NCBI RefSeq assembly: GCF_011808225.1
Contig: NZ_SOYS01000001.1
Location: 448,517-512,516, forward strand
Source: Cedecea colo
GTDB taxonomy: Bacteria; Pseudomonadota; Gammaproteobacteria; Enterobacterales; Enterobacteriaceae
Direction: 5' to 3'
Length of the DNA: 64,000 bases
Shown: one piece after another, positions 52,942 through 62,033 of the stretch
Position numbering within the stretch: position 1 is the stretch's first letter
Layout: every line of letters starts with the position of its first letter
Program-made: the position numbers and the translations under genes
Notes under the pieces: model-generated
The model's input: only the letters and a program-made list of their open reading frames with translations
Databases searched by the model: none
Told to the model about the DNA's origin: nothing

Positions 52942-53025
52942 CTAAATCCAGAAGCTGAAGGTAATCATGCCGCAGATAATCAGCAGCGAAAGGATGATTT
53001 CAAAACCGTAGCGTCGCAACATCAT
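52942..53025 (-). CDS. ydgU: Small membrane protein YdgU
   Basis: A 27-aa single-helix peptide (MMLRRYGFEIILSLLIICGM, ending FSFWI). The ATG at 53025 has GGAG five bases upstream; a second ATG follows directly. Size, RYGFE start and position between ydgD and asr agree with E. coli YdgU. The upstream leader has a hairpin copy of the asr terminator sequence. Confidence 0.8.
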   Translation of the reverse strand: MMLRRYGFEIILSLLIICGMITFSFWI

Positions 53026-53040
53026 CCGGGCTCCAGAAGT

Positions 53041-53062
53041 AAACATCCGGCGAGCCGGGTGT
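53041..53062. repeat. Near-copy of the asr terminator palindrome upstream of ydgU
   Basis: The sequence differs from the asr terminator palindrome at 53157-53180 in only a few bases and shares the CCGGCGAGCCGGGTGT core. It can fold into the same hairpin. Confidence 0.6.
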
Positions 53063-53156
53063 ACTGAAATACCAGCTTCTATACATCGTGGATACTCTCT
53101 TCTGGTCTGCCCCAGACAGTAAAAAATCACGCTTTTTTGCTGTCGGCCATCAAACT

Positions 53157-53180
53157 AAACACCCGGCGAGCCGGGTGTTT
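53157..53180 (-). terminator. Terminator hairpin of asr
   Basis: A perfect eleven-pair stem (AAACACCCGGC / GCCGGGTGTTT) lies 37 bases after the asr stop on the minus strand; the stem ends in TTT and a mixed T-rich stretch follows. Confidence 0.7.
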
Positions 53181-53217
53181 ACATTAGGGCTTTTATTTGG
53201 GGATAGTCCCGGCAGAC

Positions 53218-53598
53218 TTATGCTGCTGGCTGAGCGGCTGGTTTGGTCGCTGCGTGGGTCGCTTTTTTGTGATGCTTTTTAGCAGCCTGCGCTTTCTGAG
53301 CAGGTTGTGCAGCTTCAGTTTTCACTGCTTTTTTGTGATGCTTTTTAGCGGCCTGCGCTTTTTGAGCAGGTTGTGCAGCTTCAGTTTTCACTGCTTTTTT
53401 ATGATGCTTTTTAGCAGCCTGAGCTTTTTGCTCGGTAGCGGCTTTTTTGTGTTTCTTGTGATGGGTGGTTTTTGCTGGCGCTTTAGCCGGAGCAGCAGCG
53501 GTAGCGGCAGGAGCCGGAGTAGCTGTAGTGTCAGCAGCGAAAGCAGCGGAAGACAGACCCATGGCAGCGGCAACAACCAGAGCTAATACTTTATTCAT
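53218..53598 (-). CDS. asr: Acid shock protein Asr
   Basis: A 126-aa periplasmic, very basic protein made at low pH. The signal peptide ends AAFA. The mature part is alanine-, lysine- and histidine-rich, with three 22-residue repeats ([20 protein letters not shown]-type) at residues 57-122. GAGGATGTCGAG precedes the ATG. An RstA box and a TATAGT -10 element lie upstream, as expected for RstAB control. Confidence 0.96.
   Translation of the reverse strand: MNKVLALVVAAAMGLSSAAFAADTTATPAPAATAAAPAKAPAKTTHHKKHKKAATEQKAQAAKKHHKKAVKTEAAQPAQKAQAAKKHHKKAVKTEAAQPAQKAQAAKKHHKKATHAATKPAAQPAA
53233..53430 (-). repeat. Three 66-base tandem repeats inside asr
   Basis: Three in-frame copies of a 22-codon unit; the first two are nearly identical at DNA level and the third diverges after KKHHKKA. 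Copy number is likely to vary between strains. Confidence 0.85.
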
Positions 53599-53654
53599 CT
53601 CGACATCCTCGAATTTGTTTATGTGTGAACCCCACTGCGGGGCCGTTGAGATGA

Positions 53655-53660
53655 ACTATA
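53655..53660 (-). promoter_or_regulatory. -10 element of the asr promoter
   Basis: TATAGT on the minus strand, with CTGAAG 17 bases upstream as a poor -35. It lies between the RstA box and the asr start, consistent with an activator-dependent promoter. Confidence 0.6.
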
Positions 53661-53702
53661 GGCCTGCCGTTTAAAAGCTTCAGTGAGTGATTGGTATCGG
53701 CG

Positions 53703-53716
53703 TGTAACGGAATGTA
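53703..53716. promoter_or_regulatory. RstA box upstream of asr
   Basis: On the minus strand TACATTCCGTTACA agrees with the RstA consensus TACATNTNGTTACA at all but one fixed position. RstA activates asr in E. coli at low pH. Confidence 0.75.
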
Positions 53717-53770
53717 CAAAGGGGAAGGGGGAAGGTAAAACGCCGGGAACGCGCGCCCCGGCGCAAGGAT

Positions 53771-55255
53771 TTACAGGTAACGAGCTTCTAAATGTTTACG
53801 GAAATACAGCGGGTTAAGATCTTCCCCTGTCGCATTGGCGATAAGCTGCGAAGTGGTGAAACGGCTGCCGTGCTGCCAGATATTCTGGCTTAACCAGTCG
53901 AACAACGGCGTGAAGTTTCCTTCTGCAACGTCGCTTTCGAGCTGCGGTAGCGCGCGTTTGGCTGCGTTAAAGAGCTGTGCTGCGTACATTGCGCCCAGCG
54001 TGTAGGACGGGAAGTAGCCGAACGCGCCGTCCGTCCAGTGAATATCCTGCATGCAGCCGTTGCGATAGTTATCTTTGGTCGACAGCCCCAGCCAGTGCTG
54101 CATTTTCTCGTCCCACAGCGCGGGAATATCCTCCACTTCAATATCGCCTTCAATCAGCGCTCGTTCAATCTCGTAACGCAGCACCACGTGGGCCGGGTAA
54201 CTTACTTCATCGGCATCCACGCGGATATAACCGCGCTCAACACGCTGGTTAAGCGCAACGAAGTTCTGCACGTCAAAAGCAGGCTGCGCGCCAAAACGAG
54301 CAATAATTTTTGGCAACAGCAGCCTGAGGAACGCTGTGCTGCGGCCAAGCTGCATTTCAAAGAACAAACTTTGTGATTCATGAATGGCCGTGGAGCGGGC
54401 ATGGGCAACCGGCTGTCCCAGCCATTCGCGCGGAAGATTCTGCTCGTAGCGCGCGTGCCCGGTTTCGTGGATCACCCCGAACAGCGAGCTGACCAGATCG
54501 TTTTCATCGTAGCGTGTAGTGATACGAACATCTTCTGGCACGCCGCCGCAGAAGGGATGCGCGCTTACGTCCAGACGCCCGCCGTCAAAATCGAAACCAA
54601 GCAGCTGCATGATTTCCAGGCCAAGCTCGCGCTGGGTCCCGGTAGCAAAAGGGCCAACGGGCGTTATCATCGACCGTTGGGATTGTTTAGCCACCACTTT
54701 TTGCAGCAGGTCAGGCAGCCAGGTGCGCAGGTCACCAAACAGCACGTCGAGTTTTGCGCTCGTCATGCCCGGCTCGTAAAGATCGAGCAGCGCGTCGTAG
54801 CGCGATTTGCCTTTGGCTTCAGCTCGCAGCCTGGCTTCTTCACGGCTAACGCGAACGACCTCTTTTAAATTGGTTGCAAAGCCCTGCCAGTCGTTAGCCG
54901 GACGCTGTGTCCGCCAGCCGTGTTCGCAGCGGGTGCCCACCAGAGACTTTTCTTCCACCAGAGATTCCGGCAGCAGCACGGCTTCCTGGTACCGGCGAGT
55001 CATTTCACGAAGGTTGGCGCGCTCAACGTCATTCAGATCTTCCTGAGCGGCGGCCTGCAGCAAAGTGGCAATTTTTTTATCGGTCAGAATCTGGTGCTGT
55101 AGCACGCTCAGTTCGGCCAGCGCTTCACCGCGCGCGGCGCTGCCCTTTGGCGGCATGTAGGTGAACATATCCCATCCGGCGATGGCAGAGAGGTGTCCGA
55201 AGCGGGACAGGCGCTGGAAGGTGCGGGTAAGATGGTTATAGTTTTGCTTTTCCAT
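53771..55255 (-). CDS. Carboxypeptidase M32 (Taq family)
   Basis: Zinc metallocarboxypeptidase of 494 aa, the usual family length. The HEXXH zinc motif is in FGVIHETGHARYEQ, followed by the IHESQSLFFE third-ligand segment and RVDADEVSYPAHVVLRYEIE. No signal peptide, so it is cytoplasmic and probably trims peptides from the C-terminus. It sits between asr and ynfM, which are close neighbours in E. coli. Confidence 0.93.
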   Translation of the reverse strand: MEKQNYNHLTRTFQRLSRFGHLSAIAGWDMFTYMPPKGSAARGEALAELSVLQHQILTDKKIATLLQAAAQEDLNDVERANLREMTRRYQEAVLLPESLVEEKSLVGTRCEHGWRTQRPANDWQGFATNLKEVVRVSREEARLRAEAKGKSRYDALLDLYEPGMTSAKLDVLFGDLRTWLPDLLQKVVAKQSQRSMITPVGPFATGTQRELGLEIMQLLGFDFDGGRLDVSAHPFCGGVPEDVRITTRYDENDLVSSLFGVIHETGHARYEQNLPREWLGQPVAHARSTAIHESQSLFFEMQLGRSTAFLRLLLPKIIARFGAQPAFDVQNFVALNQRVERGYIRVDADEVSYPAHVVLRYEIERALIEGDIEVEDIPALWDEKMQHWLGLSTKDNYRNGCMQDIHWTDGAFGYFPSYTLGAMYAAQLFNAAKRALPQLESDVAEGNFTPLFDWLSQNIWQHGSRFTTSQLIANATGEDLNPLYFRKHLEARYL

Positions 55256-55326
55256 AGAGCCTCGTGAATGTTATTAACGCAGCGAAAATAGCAAAAAGCG
55301 TTAATAAAAACGAGGCCCGCTGGCGG

Positions 55327-56583
55327 TTAGCGTGCGCGCTGATGCAGGCGGCGGCCGACCAGTAACGCGATTACCAGCAATGCGCCGATAAAAGCGGCGA
55401 CGCCATACCAGCCGAACCGATGCCAGAACACGCCTCCCAGCGTACCCGCGATGCTTGAACCGAGGTAATAGCTGAACAGATAAAGAGAAGATGCCTGGCC
55501 TCTGGCGCGTTTCGCGCGTGGCCCAATCCAGCTGCTGGCAACGGAGTGCGCCGCAAAGAAACCGGCGGAGAACAGCAGCATGCCGACGAAAATTATCATT
55601 AGCGGTGCGAACAGAGTTAACGCCAGGCCCAGCAGCATAATGCCGGTGGAGAAAATCATGACCGGGCCGCGGCCAAACTTTGTCGTCATCGCACCGGCTT
55701 TTGGTGAGCTCCAGGTGCCGGTTAAATAAGCGACTGAAAGCAGACCCACCACCGCCTGGCTTAAGAACCACGGCGCTTCCATCAGGCGGTAGCCGATGTA
55801 GTTAAACAGCGTGACGAACGCGCCCATCAACAGGAAACCTTCGGCGAACAGCAGCGGCAGGCCCTGGTCACGCCAGTGCAGACGGAAATTAATAAACAGC
55901 GTTTTAGGGCGCAGTGAAGAAGGACGGAAGTGTCGGGATGCGGGCAGGATCTTCCAGAACATCAGCGCAGACGCCAGCGCAAAACAGCCAATCGCCGCAA
56001 CCGCAATACGCCAGTTAAAGAAGTCGGTTATCACCGCGCTTAACAGGCGGCCGCTCATGCCGCCGATGGAGTTCCCGCTAATGTACAGCCCCATAGAAAA
56101 GGCCACGAAGCTTGGGTGGATCTCTTCGCTGAGGTAAGTCATGCCGACGGCGGCGACGCCGCTCAGAGAAAGACCAATCAGGGCTCGCATAATCAGGATG
56201 CCGTGCCAGCTCGTCATCATTGTGGAAAGCAGCGTGCAGCAGGAGGCGAGCACTAAAGCCGTAACCATCACCGGCTTACGCCCAATGGCATCGGAAAGCG
56301 GCCCGGTAAACAATAAGCCGATGGCGAGCATGGCAGTGGATATCGACAGGGAAATACTGCTGCTGGCGGGGGAGACGCCGAATTCATGCGAGAGCACCGG
56401 CAAAATGGGCTGCACGCAGTAAAGCAGCGCAAACGTGGCCAGACCGGCGGAGAAAAGCGCCAGGGTAACGCGCATAAACTGGGATGTGCCGCGTTTGATG
56501 TAAATTGCTGATGCAGGCGTGGCAGAAATGTGTTCGTCAACGTCGTTTGCCGGGGCGGCGCTAACGGAGGATGTACGGCTCAA
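55327..56583 (-). CDS. ynfM: MFS transporter YnfM
   Basis: Twelve-helix major facilitator superfamily protein, 418 aa from a TTG start at 56583, which has AAGG seven bases upstream and gives MSRTSS as in E. coli. GPLSDAIGRKPVMV is the MFS motif A; FFAAHSVASSWIGPRAKRA is well conserved. It probably exports sugars or drugs; the substrate is not settled. Divergent from its likely LysR regulator ynfL. Confidence 0.93.
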   Translation of the reverse strand: MSRTSSVSAAPANDVDEHISATPASAIYIKRGTSQFMRVTLALFSAGLATFALLYCVQPILPVLSHEFGVSPASSSISLSISTAMLAIGLLFTGPLSDAIGRKPVMVTALVLASCCTLLSTMMTSWHGILIMRALIGLSLSGVAAVGMTYLSEEIHPSFVAFSMGLYISGNSIGGMSGRLLSAVITDFFNWRIAVAAIGCFALASALMFWKILPASRHFRPSSLRPKTLFINFRLHWRDQGLPLLFAEGFLLMGAFVTLFNYIGYRLMEAPWFLSQAVVGLLSVAYLTGTWSSPKAGAMTTKFGRGPVMIFSTGIMLLGLALTLFAPLMIIFVGMLLFSAGFFAAHSVASSWIGPRAKRARGQASSLYLFSYYLGSSIAGTLGGVFWHRFGWYGVAAFIGALLVIALLVGRRLHQRAR

Positions 56584-56690
56584 AATCAATCCTTAGGGAA
56601 AGTCAGGACACTTAACGTCTTCCTGACAGAGTAGAAAAAGGTGAATATTCTGTCTAATATATTAATAATCTTAATTGATATGTTTAAAAT

Positions 56691-57593
56691 ATGAATATCG
56701 AACTGCGTCATTTGCGCTATTTCGTGGCGGTGGCAGAAGAACTGCATTTTGGACGCGCCGCCGCGCGGCTGCGTATCTCCCAGCCTCCTTTAAGTCAGCA
56801 AATTCAGATCCTCGAACAGCAGATTGGCGCCAGGCTGCTGGCGCGCACCAACCGCAGCGTGAATCTCACGGCGGCAGGGCAGCAGTTTTTGACCGATGCG
56901 CGCCAGATTCTGGGGCAGGTTGAAGCGGCGGCGGCACGCGCCGAACGCCTGCATCATGGGGAAACGGGGGAATTACGCATAGGTTTTACCTCCTCCGCGC
57001 CGTTTATTAAGAGCGTCTCTGACAGCCTTTCAACCTTCAGAAAACGTTACCCGGACGTGCATATCCAGATGCGCGAAATCAATACGCGCCAGCAAATTAC
57101 GCCGCTTAACGACGGCGAGCTGGAGCTGGGATTAATGCGCAATACGCGCCTGCCGGATACGCTGGCATGGAAACTGGTGCTGCGCGAGCCTTTGCGGGCG
57201 ATAGTGCACCGCGATCATCCTCTGGCCGCTTATGCATCCATTTCTCTTCACGACCTGGCACACGAACCCTTCGTGTTCTTTGATCCGCACGTGGGAACCG
57301 GTCTGTATGACGAGATCCTTGGCCTGCTGCATCGCTTCAACATTTCGCCCTATATCACCCAGGAAGTGGGGGAGGCGATGACGATTATCGGCCTGGTTTC
57401 GGCGGGGCTTGGGGTATCCATTTTGCCTGCTTCGTTTCAGCGTGTACGGCTAAGCGACGTGGTGTGGTTACCGTTGCAGGAGCAGGAGGCTCAGTCGGAA
57501 ATGTGGCTGGTGTGGCCAAAACATCGTGAGCTTTCAGGGGCCGCACTTCGCATCAGCGCGCTGTTAACCGAGGCGACTTCTGTGCCAGAATAA
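56691..57593 (+). CDS. ynfL: LysR-family regulator YnfL
   Basis: A 300-aa LysR-type regulator with the winged helix LHFGRAAARLRISQPPLSQQ and a co-inducer domain from about residue 90. It is divergent from ynfM, whose expression it may control. Order ynfM-ynfL-mlc-ynfK is the same as in E. coli. Confidence 0.93.
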   Translation: MNIELRHLRYFVAVAEELHFGRAAARLRISQPPLSQQIQILEQQIGARLLARTNRSVNLTAAGQQFLTDARQILGQVEAAAARAERLHHGETGELRIGFTSSAPFIKSVSDSLSTFRKRYPDVHIQMREINTRQQITPLNDGELELGLMRNTRLPDTLAWKLVLREPLRAIVHRDHPLAAYASISLHDLAHEPFVFFDPHVGTGLYDEILGLLHRFNISPYITQEVGEAMTIIGLVSAGLGVSILPASFQRVRLSDVVWLPLQEQEAQSEMWLVWPKHRELSGAALRISALLTEATSVPE

Positions 57594-57612
57594 GCGCAAA
57601 TCCGGGATATTA

Positions 57613-57628
57613 TGTGCGTTAAATCACA
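57613..57628. promoter_or_regulatory. CRP site upstream of mlc
   Basis: TGTGC-GTTAAA-TCACA has nine of ten core bases of the CRP consensus and lies about 90 bases before the mlc start. E. coli mlc is known to be CRP-controlled. Confidence 0.65.
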
Positions 57629-57682
57629 ACCCTACGTAAATATTTGACTACCCCGCCTGAAGTGTTTCACCATAGCCCACAG

Positions 57683-57706
57683 TTTATTTCGAAGCGCGAA
57701 AATAAA
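57683..57706. promoter_or_regulatory. Mlc operator (autoregulation)
   Basis: The palindrome has arms TTTATTTCG and CGAAAATAAA, the TTATTT...AAATAA form of known Mlc sites. It ends eleven bases before the GTG start and touches the ribosome site, so Mlc bound here would repress its own gene. Confidence 0.65.
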
Positions 57707-57717
57707 GGGAGTACTAC

Positions 57718-58935
57718 GTGGTTGCTGATAGCCAACCGGGCCATATCGATCAGATTAAGCAAACGAATGCAGGCGTGGTTTACCGCCTCATTGATAGCCA
57801 TGGCCCGGTATCGCGTATCGATCTTTCTCGTCTGGCACAGCTTGCGCCAGCCAGCATCACCAAAATTGTGCGCGAGATGCTCGAAGCGCATCTGGTGCAG
57901 GAGACGGAAATTCAGGATCCCGGCAGCCGCGGTCGTCCGGCGGTGGGATTAATGCTTGAAACAGAAGCCTGGCATTATCTTTCGGTGCGCATCAACCGCG
58001 GCGAGATTTCGCTTGGCCTGCACGATCTCAGCAGCCAGCTGATCGTCGAAGATACCGTTTCACTCCCGGTTACCGACCCGAAACCGCTGCTTGAACGCGT
58101 TATTAGCCAGGTGGACCAGTTTTTTATCCGCCATCAGCACAAACTTGAACGTCTGACCGCCATTGCCATTACCCTGCCGGGCATTATCGATACGGTACGC
58201 GGGATTGTTCACCGTATGCCGTTTTATGATGTCTGCGATATGCCACTGGGCGAAATGCTGGAAAACCATACCGGTGTCCCGGTATTTATCCAGCACGATA
58301 TCAGCGCGTGGACGATGGCTGAGGGGCTGTTTGGCGCTTCCCGTGGCGCGCGCGATGTCATTCAGGTTGTTATTGACCATAACGTGGGCGCTGGCGTTAT
58401 CACCGATGGCCGTCTGCTACACGCGGGCAGCAGTAGCCTGGTAGAGATTGGCCACACGCAGGTCGATCCTTACGGCAAGCGGTGCTACTGTGGAAATCAC
58501 GGCTGCCTGGAAACTATCGCCAGTATAGAAAGCGTGCTGGAGCTGGCCCAGCTGCGTATGAACCAGTCCATGGGATCGATGCTGCATGAACAACCCCTGA
58601 CGGTAGAGTCGCTTTGCGATGCCGCCCTGCAGGGCGATCTTCTCGCCAAAGATATTATCCTCGGCGTTGGCGTCAACGTAGGGCGTATTCTCGCCATCAT
58701 GGTGAATTTGTTTAACCCACAAAAGATCCTGATAGGTTCGCCGCTCAATCGCGCAGCGGATATTCTTCATCCGGCTATTACAAGCTGCATCCGCCAGCAG
58801 GCTTTACCCGCATACAGCCAGCACATGATTGTCGAAAGCACCCAGTACAACCACCGAGGGACGATGGCGGGAGCGGCGCTGGTAAAAGATGCCATGTATA
58901 ACGGTTCTTTACTGATTCGCCTGCTGCAGGGATAA
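57718..58935 (+). CDS. mlc: Transcriptional regulator Mlc
   Basis: ROK-family repressor of ptsG, manXYZ and other sugar genes, inactivated by binding dephosphorylated EIICB-Glc. 405 aa from GTG 57718 with AAGGGAG upstream, like E. coli. Helix-turn-helix region ISRLAQ-type (SRIDLSRLAQLAPASITKIV), ROK segment, and zinc ligands in GHTQVDPYGKRCYCGNHGC. Confidence 0.97.
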   Translation: MVADSQPGHIDQIKQTNAGVVYRLIDSHGPVSRIDLSRLAQLAPASITKIVREMLEAHLVQETEIQDPGSRGRPAVGLMLETEAWHYLSVRINRGEISLGLHDLSSQLIVEDTVSLPVTDPKPLLERVISQVDQFFIRHQHKLERLTAIAITLPGIIDTVRGIVHRMPFYDVCDMPLGEMLENHTGVPVFIQHDISAWTMAEGLFGASRGARDVIQVVIDHNVGAGVITDGRLLHAGSSSLVEIGHTQVDPYGKRCYCGNHGCLETIASIESVLELAQLRMNQSMGSMLHEQPLTVESLCDAALQGDLLAKDIILGVGVNVGRILAIMVNLFNPQKILIGSPLNRAADILHPAITSCIRQQALPAYSQHMIVESTQYNHRGTMAGAALVKDAMYNGSLLIRLLQG

Positions 58936-59059
58936 TCATTTTCATTGATCCACTAAAAATTGCGCTATCTCAATCTGGTCCATCCTCTCTTCTTTTAGAC
59001 TTCCGGAACTGAATTATTCAAGTTTTTAACGAGTTTTGCGTATTACCCCGGGAGTCAGC

Positions 59060-59755
59060 ATGCTTAAGCGTTTCTTTATCACAGGCACCGATACGGCAGT
59101 CGGCAAGACGGTGGTATCCCGCGCCTTGCTGCAGGCGCTGGCCGCCAGCGGAAAATGTGTTGCCGGCTATAAGCCCGTCGCCAAAGGGTGCAAAGAAACG
59201 CCGGACGGTTTGCGTAATAAAGACGCGCTGGTGCTGCAAAGCGTTTCATCGCTGACGCTGCCTTATGAGGCAATTAACCCCATCGCCCTGAGTGAAGATG
59301 AAAGCAGCGTAAATCACAGTTGCCCAATCAACTACGGCTTGCTGTCCGATGGTCTGTCATGTCTGGCAGCACAGACCGATTACGTGGTGGTTGAAGGGAC
59401 GGGCGGCTGGCGCAGCCTGATGAACGATCTTCGTCCACTGTCCGAATGGGTGGTTCAGGAACAACTGCCCGTGTTGCTGGTGGTGGGTATTCAGGAAGGC
59501 TGTATCAACCATGCGTTACTGACCGCGCAGGCCATTGCTAACGACGGTCTGCCGCTGGTGGGATGGGTAGCGAACCGCATAAATCCCTGTCTTGCCCATT
59601 ACGCTGAGATTATTGATGTACTGCGTAAAAAACTGCCCGGGCCGCTAGTGGGCGAACTGCCGTATCTCCCCCGCGCAGAGCAGCGTGAGCTTGCACAATA
59701 CATCAATTTGTTCATGCTCAACGGCGCTTTATCGGCAGAACGGGTGCAGGCGTAA
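59060..59755 (+). CDS. ynfK: Dethiobiotin synthetase paralogue YnfK (BioD2)
   Basis: ATP-dependent carboxylase-like ligase related to BioD, 231 aa as in E. coli YnfK. P-loop FITGTDTAVGKT at the N-terminus, lysine in AGYKPVAKG, and VVEGTGGWRSL. The ATG at 59060 is preferred over 59036. It follows mlc by 124 bases. A decayed gene begins straight after its stop. Confidence 0.93.
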   Translation: MLKRFFITGTDTAVGKTVVSRALLQALAASGKCVAGYKPVAKGCKETPDGLRNKDALVLQSVSSLTLPYEAINPIALSEDESSVNHSCPINYGLLSDGLSCLAAQTDYVVVEGTGGWRSLMNDLRPLSEWVVQEQLPVLLVVGIQEGCINHALLTAQAIANDGLPLVGWVANRINPCLAHYAEIIDVLRKKLPGPLVGELPYLPRAEQRELAQYINLFMLNGALSAERVQA

Positions 59756-60092
<337 letters not shown>

Positions 60093-60099
60093 CTTTTAC

Positions 60100-60216
60100 T
60101 CCCTCTCCTGGAATAGAGGGCCGGGGAAAGGGCGACCGGGACTGATAGCAACATAGTGTTCAGGCGTCACCTTTCCCCCTCGTCCTGACCCTCTCTTCCT
60201 CAAGGGCGGAGAGGGT
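60100..60216. repeat. Intergenic repeat with CCCTCTCC termini
   Basis: The stretch begins CCCTCTCC, contains AGAGGGCCGGGG and TTTCCCCCTCGTCCTGACCCT, and ends GGAGAGGG, so its ends are inverted copies. This style is common as a palindromic repeat between genes in enteric bacteria. Its family was not identified. Confidence 0.6.
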
Positions 60217-60231
60217 ATCGTATTTGCCAGT

Positions 60232-61377
60232 TTAAGGTTGATGAATATTCAGCACGCGGCGCGTTTTACCCGAGCTGAGATAGTCGGCAATATAATCCTG
60301 CGAAATCTCACCGCTGTAACGTCCTTCTTCATCGGTAATCGGCATCCAGACCATGTTGTGCTCGTAGAGCTTCGACAGCACGATACGCAGGTTTTCCTCC
60401 GCACGCCCGGTAATGCGGAACGGATGCAGCATGTCTGCACAGACTCCCGTCGCGCCACGCGCTTCCCGGCGTTTCACAAAGCCCAGCGGCTTACCCGCGC
60501 TGTCCACTACCGTAATCGAACGCATATCGTTGTCGTCCATGGTGGCAAAAGCCTCCGGAAGCGGAGTCGATTCACGCGCCGTAACGGTCGGTTGCTGATC
60601 CGTAACGTCGCCAGCCTGCACCAGCAGTAGACGCTTAAGCGTGCGGTCCTGGCCGACAAACGAGCCGACAAATTCATTGGCCGGTTTCGCCAGCAGCTCA
60701 TCAGGGCTTGCGCACTGGATAATTTTCCCCTGGCGGAAGACGGCGATACGGTCGCCCAGCTTCAGCGCCTCATCGATATCATGGCTGACCAGCATCACGG
60801 TTTTCTTCAGCTGGCGCTGCATCTCCAGAAATTCGTTCTGGATAACTTCACGGTTAATCGGGTCAACGGCGCCAAAAGGTTCATCCATCAGCAGCACCGG
60901 CGGATCGGCAGCCAGCGCGCGAATGACGCCGATACGCTGCTGCTGCCCGCCGGACAGTTCACGCGGGTAGCGGTGCATGTATTTGGTCGGGTCCAGCGCG
61001 ACCATGCTCATCAGCTCGGCGGCGCGCGCTTTGCAGCGGGCCTTTTCCCAGCCCAGCATGCGCGGCACAACCGTAATATTCTCTTCAATCGTCATGTTCG
61101 GAAACAGGCCGATCTGCTGAATAACGTAGCCGATGTTGCGGCGCAGCGTCACGGTGTCCAGCTCGTTGGTGTTTTTGCCGTTAATCAGAATATTGCCGCC
61201 GCTTGGGGCAATCAGACGGTTAATCATCTTAAGCGTGGTGGTTTTTCCGCAGCCGGAAGGGCCGAGCAGCACGCACATTTCGCCTTCGGGTACGTTCAGG
61301 CTGACGTTATCAACCGCGTTAAAAGTCTGTCCGTTTTTCTGCGCGAACTGTTTGGTGAGGTTTTCCAGTTTTATCAT
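60232..61377 (-). CDS. osmV: Osmoprotectant ABC transporter ATP-binding protein OsmV
   Basis: ATPase of an osmoprotectant (glycine betaine/choline-O-sulfate type) importer, 381 aa. Walker A is GPSGCGKTTT, the signature LSGGQQQR, Walker B VLLMDEPFGAVD, and two CBS-like repeats follow at the C-terminus (DMRSITVVDSAG; MVWMPITDEEG), typical of ionic-strength-sensing family members. The ATG at 61377 overlaps the osmW stop by one base. Confidence 0.93.
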   Translation of the reverse strand: MIKLENLTKQFAQKNGQTFNAVDNVSLNVPEGEMCVLLGPSGCGKTTTLKMINRLIAPSGGNILINGKNTNELDTVTLRRNIGYVIQQIGLFPNMTIEENITVVPRMLGWEKARCKARAAELMSMVALDPTKYMHRYPRELSGGQQQRIGVIRALAADPPVLLMDEPFGAVDPINREVIQNEFLEMQRQLKKTVMLVSHDIDEALKLGDRIAVFRQGKIIQCASPDELLAKPANEFVGSFVGQDRTLKRLLLVQAGDVTDQQPTVTARESTPLPEAFATMDDNDMRSITVVDSAGKPLGFVKRREARGATGVCADMLHPFRITGRAEENLRIVLSKLYEHNMVWMPITDEEGRYSGEISQDYIADYLSSGKTRRVLNIHQP

Positions 61378-62024
61378 TATCGAATCCCCTTCGGTGTCAG
61401 TACCAGTTGCAGACGATGCAGCAGCCAGTCCAGTACAATCGCTAAAACACAAATCATGACGGCGCCGGCAATCAGCATGCGAATGTCGCTGCCGCCGATA
61501 CCATTAAGTAACAGCAGACCCAGGCCGCCTGCGCCGATGACGGCGGCGATAGCCATGACGCCAATATTCATCACTACCGCGGTACGGATACCGCCAAAAA
61601 TTACCGGCAGCGCCATTGGAATTTCAACCCAGCGCAGACGCTGCCAGAAGGTCATGCCGATACCGCGTCCCGCTTCACGCAGCCCCGGTGGAATGCTGTC
61701 CAGCGCGGTGTGCGTGTTGCGCACAATCGGCAGCAGGGAATAGAGAAACACGGCCGTGACGGCCGGCATAACGCCAATCCCCTGGCCCACCATGGAAAAC
61801 AGCGGGATCATCAGGCCAAACAGCGCGATGGACGGAATAGTCAGCACGATAGTGGCGATACCCAGTATCGGCGTCGCCAGCCATTTATGGCGAACGATTA
61901 AAATGCCAAGCGGCACGCCGATAATAATGGCCAGCCCAACCGCCATCAGTACCAGCCACAGATGCTGTAGGGTCAGGCTGCCGAGATAACCGGCGTTATC
62001 AATCATGTAATGCAACGTGTCCAT
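61377..62024 (-). CDS. osmW: Osmoprotectant ABC transporter permease OsmW
   Basis: A 215-aa inner-membrane permease with about five helices and the EAA-loop segment GLREAGRGIGMTFWQRLRWV. AAGGAGG precedes the ATG. Second permease type of the operon, placed between osmX and osmV as in Salmonella. Confidence 0.92.
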   Translation of the reverse strand: MDTLHYMIDNAGYLGSLTLQHLWLVLMAVGLAIIIGVPLGILIVRHKWLATPILGIATIVLTIPSIALFGLMIPLFSMVGQGIGVMPAVTAVFLYSLLPIVRNTHTALDSIPPGLREAGRGIGMTFWQRLRWVEIPMALPVIFGGIRTAVVMNIGVMAIAAVIGAGGLGLLLLNGIGGSDIRMLIAGAVMICVLAIVLDWLLHRLQLVLTPKGIR

Positions 62025-62033
62025 GATGCCTCC

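Noticed and set aside
53233-53430. Regular repeats that could suggest a CRISPR array
   Set aside because: The repeats are in frame inside asr, have no unique spacers and encode the expected Asr repeats.
60781-61743. Plus-strand 320-codon frame over osmV/osmW
   Set aside because: Histidine- and arginine-rich translation typical of an antisense shadow. The minus-strand ABC genes explain the region.
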